Below are positions 54,634 to 64,000 of a stretch of 64,000 nt of DNA, one piece after another (positions within the stretch are counted from its first letter, which is position 1; every line of letters starts with the position of its first letter). A program made the translations under genes and the position numbers. The notes beneath the pieces are model-generated. The model did no database searches. It had not been told where the DNA came from and was given only the letters and a program-made list of their open reading frames with translations. The DNA lies in contig JAAHII010000001.1 in NCBI GenBank assembly GCA_010671905.1, positions 1,736,001-1,800,000 on the forward strand, in the 5' to 3' direction. The stretch comes from Leptolyngbya sp. SIOISBB. Lineage in GTDB: Bacteria; Cyanobacteriota; Cyanobacteriia; Phormidesmidales; Phormidesmidaceae.

Positions 54634-56334
54634 TTACAACCGTTGGGCAAATTCTGTCGCATCCATCGGGGTACCAACCCAATATCCCTGGATTAAGTCA
54701 CAGCCAAAACCCTTCAGCGTATGCATCTCGATCTCCGTTTCGATGCCTTCGGCAATAACCTTAAGGTCGAGCTCATGAGCCATCGCAATGACATGCCGGA
54801 GAATTGACTGATTGGTAGCATTTTCATGAATATTGCGCACAAAGGACGTGTCGATTTTCAGAATGTCAATGGGTAATTTTTGTAGATAACTCAGGGAAGC
54901 GTAGCCGGTACCAAAGTCATCAATCGCGATTCTGACGCCCAGATCTTTGAGGTCATGCAACAGAGCAATCGCGGGCTCGATATCTTGCATCAGTGCGGTT
55001 TCAGTGACTTCCAGTTCGAGATGTTCAGGGGGCAAGTGAGTATCCGTCAAAATAGTTTGAATGCGCTGGGCTAGATCTGCTTGGTTAAGCTGCACACTAG
55101 AAAGGTTGACGGCGATTGCGACGACGGGTTGCCCAGAATGCAACCATTTTGCCGTTTGGCTACAAACCGTTTTCAGCACCCAGTCCCCAATGGGGACGAT
55201 CAACCCAGTTTCTTCTGACAGGGGAATAAATTTGCCTGGCGAGATATAGCCAGTCTCGGGATGTTGCCAACGGATAAGCGCTTCTGCCCCCACAATGCGA
55301 CCTTGACTAAGACTATATTTGGGCTGGTACCATACTTCAAATTCATCGCGTTCGAGGGCATACCGCAACCAGGTTTCGATCTGCAGTTCGTCTCCCGACA
55401 CGACCGGTAGATCGGGGCGATAAAAGCGGTAGGAATGACTTTTTTGCACTTTGGCCCAGTCCAAGGCCGCATCGGCTTGTCGGAGTAGCACGCTAATGTC
55501 CTCCGAATCTTCGGGAAAGAGAGCAATACCAATACTGGCAGTCATAAATACTTGCTGCCCAGGTAGCGAAAATGAGTGGCCCAAACTCGTGAAAATGTCA
55601 GACACCATTTCTATAATGGTGTCCCGACTTTTGGGAGCAGGCACCACGATCGCAAATTGGTTCCCCGTAAGTCGGGCCACTGCGGTGGAACGGGGCAAAA
55701 TACCTGTAAGCCTTTGGGCAGCAGCCGTGAGCAGCATATCGCCCGCCGCATACCCTAGCGTATTGTTGACCTGCCGCAAGCGATCCAAACTAAGGGTGAG
55801 CAAGGCGACCTGCTGTTTCCCTTTCGAAGCCCGACGCATCGCTTGCTCTAGACGCTGTTTGAGGAGCTGGTAATTGGGTAACTCAGTCAGGCTATCGTAA
55901 CGGGATAGCCGATTGAGTCGTTCAGCAGTGTGTCGCATCAAGGTGTTGTAGCGGGTGGTGAGCGCATCTTGCTTGCGAAGACGAATGGTGATCGCATCCA
56001 GCAAGTCGCGATCGCTGAACGGTACGATCAAGCAATCATCAGCACCTAAGCTTACCGACTGCCGCCAGCGCAATTCATTCCGAATCGTTGTCAATAAGAC
56101 AATAGGAATCGATAGCAAATCTGGTTGATGCTGCAGATATTGCAACAGCTCAAAGTTATCTCCTCCGGACAACTCTAAGGCACACAAAATCAAATCTGGG
56201 TACTGCTTGCGAATTAGCTCAAGAGCGGCAGTGCTGCCATCAGTCACAATAATTTCATAGCCCTCGTGAGAGAGCAAGGCCATGTGTGCTGCTCGTAGTT
56301 CTCCCTGGGATTCGATAATTAAAATTTTTCGCAT
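54634..56334 (-). CDS. Receiver-GGDEF-EAL protein, predicted c-di-GMP phosphodiesterase (566 aa)
   Basis: The N-terminal receiver-like domain (about 1-120) is degenerate: the phospho-acceptor position reads LILCALELSGGD, with Ala where Asp is normal, and the first acidic pair is IIESQGE. The GGDEF domain (about 145-300) has TGNQF at the active site, so it should not make c-di-GMP. The EAL domain (about 315-560) is intact: AEALIRWQHP, VNLSSVQL, LELEVTETALM, IAIDDFGTGYASLSYL and VIAEGIET, so it should hydrolyse c-di-GMP. The degenerate domains may be regulatory (GTP binding). ATG 56334 (MRKILIIESQG). No neighbours suggest its input. Confidence 0.93.
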   Translation of the reverse strand: MRKILIIESQGELRAAHMALLSHEGYEIIVTDGSTAALELIRKQYPDLILCALELSGGDNFELLQYLQHQPDLLSIPIVLLTTIRNELRWRQSVSLGADDCLIVPFSDRDLLDAITIRLRKQDALTTRYNTLMRHTAERLNRLSRYDSLTELPNYQLLKQRLEQAMRRASKGKQQVALLTLSLDRLRQVNNTLGYAAGDMLLTAAAQRLTGILPRSTAVARLTGNQFAIVVPAPKSRDTIIEMVSDIFTSLGHSFSLPGQQVFMTASIGIALFPEDSEDISVLLRQADAALDWAKVQKSHSYRFYRPDLPVVSGDELQIETWLRYALERDEFEVWYQPKYSLSQGRIVGAEALIRWQHPETGYISPGKFIPLSEETGLIVPIGDWVLKTVCSQTAKWLHSGQPVVAIAVNLSSVQLNQADLAQRIQTILTDTHLPPEHLELEVTETALMQDIEPAIALLHDLKDLGVRIAIDDFGTGYASLSYLQKLPIDILKIDTSFVRNIHENATNQSILRHVIAMAHELDLKVIAEGIETEIEMHTLKGFGCDLIQGYWVGTPMDATEFAQRL

Positions 56335-56909
56335 AGTACTTCAGACGGATGCAGGCTCAAAAAAGTTTAGTAGCTAACCCGCATTTTCGCGGGGAAGAAA
56401 TATTCCCAGGTTTTCCTTTATACACTCCAAAGCTGAGACCAAAATACCGATCTCGCAACCACATCTGAAGAGTTCCTGATCATCTCTTAAAAACGAGAAC
56501 AGCATTCTTGGGTACGCCTCCTTCCTTAGGCGTACTTCCTATAAGCTGAAAGTTCTCTGAGAATGATGGCAATCGTAGCCAAGAGGTTCTTTTTATAGCG
56601 ATTTTCTACAGAATTGGCTAAGTCTTTGTGCTGCTTAGTAGAGGTGTAATTGGCTTTACCTTGACCCAGATTGCTCAGATTTGTGTTCGATAAGTGTAAA
56701 TTTTCCCACCCTCAAATGTTCACCTAACATACCGTTACCAGCTTTTAGTAAACAGTGGTCAGTGACACGATTGAACATAGCCTCGTGCTCCATAGCCATC
56801 AACGTCTCTGCTGCCAAGATATGTGACTATAACCCATAAGGTGAACAGTATGGAGAGGTCACTTACGAGACAACTCGACTATAAGCACATATGCAATCAA
56901 CACCTTCCT
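56335..56909. other. Intergenic region, no gene seen
   Basis: These 575 bp hold a small perfect hairpin (56512-56535) but no supported gene. Confidence 0.5.
56512..56535. repeat. 8-bp inverted repeat (GTACGCCT/AGGCGTAC)
   Basis: GTACGCCT (56512-56519) and AGGCGTAC (56528-56535) are exact reverse complements around CCTTCCTT. It is followed by TTCC and not a strong U-run, so it is more likely a palindromic repeat than a terminator. Confidence 0.6.
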
Positions 56910-58262
56910 CTAATGAGTGCAAATTTGCTCTAACGTTTCGAAAAAAGTCGGGTAGGAAATGGCGGCCGCCTCAGCCCGCTGAATGGTGGTCACCCCCTGG
57001 GCGCGGAGAGCGGCAATTGTCAGACTCATACTCACGCGATGATCGGTAAAACTATCAACCGTAGTACCGGTCAGGGTTGATAGTCCGCCAGGAATTTCCA
57101 ATCCATCAGCACGTTCTGTGACATTTGCCCCCAACCGATTCAGTTCCGTCGCCATCGCAGTAAGGCGATCGCTCTCCTTAACTCGTAACTCCGCCGCATC
57201 TTTAATGACGGTCTGGCCCTTCGCGAACAGCGCTGCCACAGCTAAGATCGGAATTTCATCAATCATACGAGGAATAATGTCACCGCTAAAGGTGGCTCCC
57301 TGCAATTGCCCATAGCGCACCCGCAAATCAGCAACCGGCTCTCCAGTGACCAGTCGCTCATTTTCGAAAGTAATATCAGCATTCATGGCTTGCAACGCTT
57401 CTAAAATCCCAGTGCGAGTAGGGTTGACGCCAACATTCTCGATCACTAGTTCAGAACCGGGGGTGATAGCAGCAGCCACTAACCAAAATGCCGCAGAGCT
57501 AATGTCTCCCGGCACGATAACGGTCTGAGCAGTTAAGTTGGCGGGTCCGTTAACGGTGACAGTGCACGCAGTCTGATCAACCGTCAGGTCTGCCCCAAAC
57601 GCCTGTAACATGCGCTCACTGTGATCTCGCGACAGGCTCGGTTCGGTCACGGTGGTGGGGCCATCGGTGAGCAACCCCGCTAACAGCACACAAGATTTCA
57701 CCTGTGCTGAAGCAATGGGGGAGTTATAATGGGTCGGCTTGAGAGCTTGGCCTTGTACTGCTAAGGGCGCTAGGGTATTTTCCTGGCGTCCCCAAATGTG
57801 GGCCCCCATTTGCATCAAGGGTTTAATGACCCGTCCCATAGGGCGAGATCGCAAAGAATCATCGCCAGTGACAGTAAAGAAGCGATTGGGATGCGATGCC
57901 AGCATCCCAATCATGAGCCGTAAGGTCGTCCCCGAGTTCCCTACATTCAGTACATCTGCCGGTTCCTGCAAGTTGCCAAGCCCGACTCCCTGGACAGTAA
58001 CCCATTCATCTTCCAGACTGGGGATCTCGACACCCATCGCTTGAAAGCATTTGGCTGTACTGCGTGGATCTTCTCCTAATAACAGCCCCTGAATGCGTGT
58101 CTCTCCCTCTGAGATCGCCCCCAACATCAATGCCCGGTGAGAAATAGATTTATCACCGGGCACCTGAATTTTCCCCGTGAGCGCAACTCCATCAGGAGGT
58201 ACCGTCACAACTAATTGTTGGTGAGAATGAGAAGACGTCAGGTGTAGTAGCGATCCAGTCAT
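56910..58262 (-). CDS. aroA: 5-enolpyruvylshikimate-3-phosphate synthase, class II motifs
   Basis: AroA makes EPSP from shikimate-3-phosphate and PEP in the shikimate pathway. The 450-residue protein carries all four motifs that define class II EPSP synthases: [19 protein letters not shown] and NPTR. Other family regions are [43 protein letters not shown] and TDHRVSMSL. Class II enzymes (e.g. CP4) are typically glyphosate-tolerant, so tolerance is predicted by family, not shown. ATG 58262 is used; the first 20 residues are not conserved, so an internal start is possible. It lies just downstream of the 5S rRNA terminator on the same strand. Confidence 0.95.
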   Translation of the reverse strand: MTGSLLHLTSSHSHQQLVVTVPPDGVALTGKIQVPGDKSISHRALMLGAISEGETRIQGLLLGEDPRSTAKCFQAMGVEIPSLEDEWVTVQGVGLGNLQEPADVLNVGNSGTTLRLMIGMLASHPNRFFTVTGDDSLRSRPMGRVIKPLMQMGAHIWGRQENTLAPLAVQGQALKPTHYNSPIASAQVKSCVLLAGLLTDGPTTVTEPSLSRDHSERMLQAFGADLTVDQTACTVTVNGPANLTAQTVIVPGDISSAAFWLVAAAITPGSELVIENVGVNPTRTGILEALQAMNADITFENERLVTGEPVADLRVRYGQLQGATFSGDIIPRMIDEIPILAVAALFAKGQTVIKDAAELRVKESDRLTAMATELNRLGANVTERADGLEIPGGLSTLTGTTVDSFTDHRVSMSLTIAALRAQGVTTIQRAEAAAISYPTFFETLEQICTH

Positions 58263-58439
58263 GGTGATATGTGTAATAAACCGACTGCGATCGTACGAGC
58301 AAGAGCGGTCTCAGACAAGAGGTCCTAACCCTCAAAAGGGTAAACAGAAGTCGTCTTAAATGACCAAAGAGAGTTTTATTAAAAATAAGAACCCAGAATC
58401 ATCCACATTAGCAAGCAATCAAGTGAAACATTCGATAAA

Positions 58440-58484
58440 GAGAAAACCGAAACCCTCTCCTATGCCTGGTCACATAGGAGAGGG
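58440..58484 (-). terminator. rRNA operon terminator
   Basis: Read on the minus strand, CCCTCTCCTATG (58484-58473) pairs perfectly with CATAGGAGAGGG (58464-58453) around an 8-nt loop, followed by TTTCGGTTTTC. It lies 12 bp after the 5S end. Confidence 0.92.
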
Positions 58485-58495
58485 CTTGAATAGGG

Positions 58496-58613
58496 ACCTG
58501 GCACCGAGTTAATTTCCCATGGGGCAACCCCCAGAGTATCTTCGCCGCAGGCCTGTTTCACAACCGAGTTCGGGATGGGTCGGCGTGGTTCCAGACCGCC
58601 ATTGGCACCAGGA
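58496..58613 (-). rRNA. rrf: 5S ribosomal RNA
   Basis: On the minus strand the gene runs from TCCTGGTGCCAATGGCGGTC to ...CTCGGTGCCAGGTCCC. The internal CCATCCCGAACTCGGTTGTG is the conserved 5S loop. The ends pair (CCTGG/CCAGG), supporting the boundaries to within a few bases. Confidence 0.93.
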
Positions 58614-58682
58614 AACTTGTGGCTACTGTAGAGAGCCTTAAAAGCTGCATAGAGAAAAGAGCAATAGTTAAAGACTGAGAAG

Positions 58683-61506
<2,824 letters not shown>

Positions 61507-61563
61507 TTCTCTCTATCCTTTGCGAATAGTTTTGTCTTTAACTACCTTTTGACTCTCTTTATC

Positions 61564-61584
61564 TCTATGCAGTTGTCAAGGGTC
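61564..61584 (-). promoter_or_regulatory. BoxA-like antitermination element in the 16S-23S spacer
   Basis: On the minus strand, AGACCCTTGACAACTGCATA resembles the cyanobacterial spacer boxA (GAACCTTGAAAACTGCATA). It lies between tRNA-Ala and 23S, the usual place. Confidence 0.65.
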
Positions 61585-61673
61585 TATCGCTGAACTTAGA
61601 GCTCAGCAGCTTACTTCGCCTACTAGGCAAGTACGGTGCTACTCTCTAAACTCCTCAAAAACATCAGCAATGG

Positions 61674-61746
61674 TGGAGGTAAGCGGACTCGAACCGCTGA
61701 CATCCTGCTTGCAAAGCAGGCGCTCTACCAACTGAGCTATACCCCC
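61674..61746 (-). tRNA. trnA-UGC: tRNA-Ala (UGC)
   Basis: The 73-nt gene reads on the minus strand GGGGGTATAGCTCAGTTGG...CTGCTTTGCAAGCAG...GGTTCGAGTCCGCTTACCTCCA. The acceptor arms pair (GGGGGTA/TACCTCC with one G-T), anticodon TGC is in the loop TTTGCAA, and the T arm is GCGGTTCGAGTCCGC. CCA is not encoded beyond the final A. It is the only intact tRNA in the spacer. Confidence 0.97.
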
Positions 61747-61763
61747 ACCTGAGCTAATAGCCC
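61745..61763 (-). pseudogene. tRNA-Ile 5' remnant fused to tRNA-Ala
   Basis: On the minus strand GGGCTATTAGCTCAGGTGG, the exact first 19 nt of the cyanobacterial spacer tRNA-Ile(GAU), runs directly into the first bases of tRNA-Ala. The anticodon arm, T arm and 3' acceptor strand are gone. It occupies the normal tRNA-Ile position, before tRNA-Ala. Confidence 0.85.
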
Positions 61764-61769
61764 ATAAAA

Positions 61770-61802
61770 CCCGACAATATTGAAAGCCAACTAAATAGGC
61801 CC
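61770..61802 (-). other. 16S 3' processing-stem strand
   Basis: The minus-strand sequence GGGCCTATTTAGTTGG...TTTCAATATTGTCG is complementary to the 16S leader at about 63484-63523 (minus: CGACAATTGATATTGAAAGC ... CTAAATAGGTTCC), with small bulges. This is the expected long stem that encloses 16S rRNA and is cut by RNase III. Confidence 0.8.
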
Positions 61803-61818
61803 TGACCGACCTTGAGAT

Positions 61819-61870
61819 GACCTAACTCTATTCAGCGATAACTTGTTGCTTGAATAAAGCTGGTAAGGTC
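61819..61870 (-). other. D1-D1' helix of the 16S-23S spacer
   Basis: Beginning shortly after the 16S 3' end on the minus strand, GACCTTAC ... GTTAGGTC forms the basal stem of the D1-D1' helix, with the standard GACCT/AGGTC closing pairs. Its sequence is used in cyanobacterial taxonomy. Confidence 0.75.
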
Positions 61871-61876
61871 TCCCTT

Positions 61877-63368
<1,492 letters not shown>

Positions 63369-63579
63369 ACATAACCGAAAAGTTGACCCTGAATACTCTT
63401 CAGTATCCAGAATCTTTATCAATACTCCGCTAGACACTTCGTGAAAAGTATGCTAACTTAGTATCAATTTAATTCTTTGACAGGAACCTATTTAGGTCTC
63501 TGGCTTTCAATATCAATTGTCGAGGTCCTCACTTCAAGACTCGGCACCGCTTCGTGCCGAACCCCTTCAGCGCTTTACC
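63369..63579 (-). other. rRNA operon leader
   Basis: The leader of about 205 nt contains a hairpin TTCGGCAC-GAAGCG-GTGCCGA (63541-63561), the 5' strand of the 16S processing stem (about 63484-63523) and a small hairpin near 63390-63412 (CTGGATACT/AGTATTCAG). No coding frame is supported. Confidence 0.7.
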
Positions 63580-63608
63580 AATATAACGATACTGGCAAAC
63601 ACTGTCAA
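63580..63608 (-). promoter_or_regulatory. rRNA operon sigma-70 promoter
   Basis: On the minus strand a consensus -35 TTGACA (63608-63603), exactly 17 nt, then -10 TATATT (63585-63580). Transcription should start near 63573, about 205 nt before 16S. Confidence 0.88.
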
Positions 63609-64000
63609 GCAATCCTTCCAATGAATTTCGGATGCCGTGAAACTGCCAGCGGGTAAGGGCTTCGGCACAAGTCACAAGGCCATCGCTCTGAAATAAGGAA
63701 AATCTTTTTGTGGAAAAGCAAGGCTTTCTCGGATGCTTTCGCATGCGGGAGCATTCCATTCTGGTGCTTCCCTTAAGTCGTTTAGGTTAGGACCAGGGAC
63801 TAAGTTCAGCGAAATCATGCGGGTCTTGAATAACGAATCTCCACATTTGGCGTTTCTTTTTGAGGAAACATTAAAACTGGGCTAGATATAGTGAGATTGA
63901 TGGGCTACTCTATGGGCATCTCAAGCATGCTCACGTTCTAGGATGGAACGAAGCAATGCTTTTGCAGTAACTTTGTACTGACGCCAGGATTGGGCCTATG
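63609..64000. other. Region upstream of the rRNA operon, no gene seen
   Basis: No coding frame with a start signal is visible in the last 392 bp. A small frame at 63529-63759 lies across the promoter and is rejected. Confidence 0.5.

Overview
The window comes from a filamentous cyanobacterium of the Leptolyngbya/Oscillatoriales type (inferred). The evidence is: dense GCGATCGC (HIP1) palindromes in most genes; a FraC-FraD septal-protein pair (38448-39997), which points to filamentous growth; a high-light-inducible chlorophyll-binding protein (54313-54483); cyanobacterial GuaB3; cyanobacterial-type rRNA genes; and several interspersed repeat families of the kind common in filamentous cyanobacteria. 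No nitrogenase or heterocyst-specific gene is visible.

Layout. 1-3039: end of a universal-stress protein, then a Ser/Thr kinase gene split by a 1157-bp ISAs1-type insertion sequence. 3445-6047: compact leftward operon ktrA-anmK-orf87-orf146. 6411-7574: guaB3. 7575-8995: gene-free. 8996-13961: a glycan-type accessory island with two paralogous sulfotransferases (one frameshifted), a glycosyltransferase and an ABC exporter. 14290-20443: LysE exporter, recG, an orphan gene, and a double flavodoxin-fold protein. 20580-23350: a decayed duplicate of the recG linker, a peptidoglycan-binding protein and small enzymes. 23549-34537: a signalling block with an OmpR-type multidomain regulator, the overlapping trio histidine kinase / receiver-adenylate cyclase / histidine kinase, and a single-receiver regulator. 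34552-36555: small proteins and an acyl-CoA-dehydrogenase-fold oxidoreductase. 37113-39997: a tandem CobO-like adenosyltransferase and fraCD. 40058-41021: a rotted IS1-family element and a dispersed repeat. 41081-43801: an ammonium transporter fused to a histidine kinase. 44474-58262: GNAT, uvrB, a GH13_18 sugar phosphorylase, leuD, glgB, HLIP, a receiver-GGDEF-EAL protein and aroA. 58440-63608: a complete rRNA operon (16S-tRNA-Ala-23S-5S) on the minus strand with its promoter and terminator.

Main points from the hunt. (1) A direct-repeat motif, TTCCCGA-N4-TTCYCGA, lies upstream of five otherwise unrelated genes. In three copies both repeats are intact or nearly so; in the other two the second repeat is degraded. 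Four of the five also carry a TAC exactly 8 nt downstream. The 11-bp period suggests an uncharacterised regulon of an OmpR/PhoB-type regulator. (2) The rRNA spacer lost tRNA-Ile by a deletion that left its first 19 nt fused to tRNA-Ala. (3) The IS insertion can be undone on paper to restore a 517-codon kinase. (4) Several genes (transposase, sulfotransferase, glgB 3' end) carry single-base frameshifts, which are either real decay or assembly errors. (5) The Amt-histidine kinase fusion and the kinase-cyclase-kinase operon are unusual sensory arrangements.

All calls come from reading the sequence. No database search was run.
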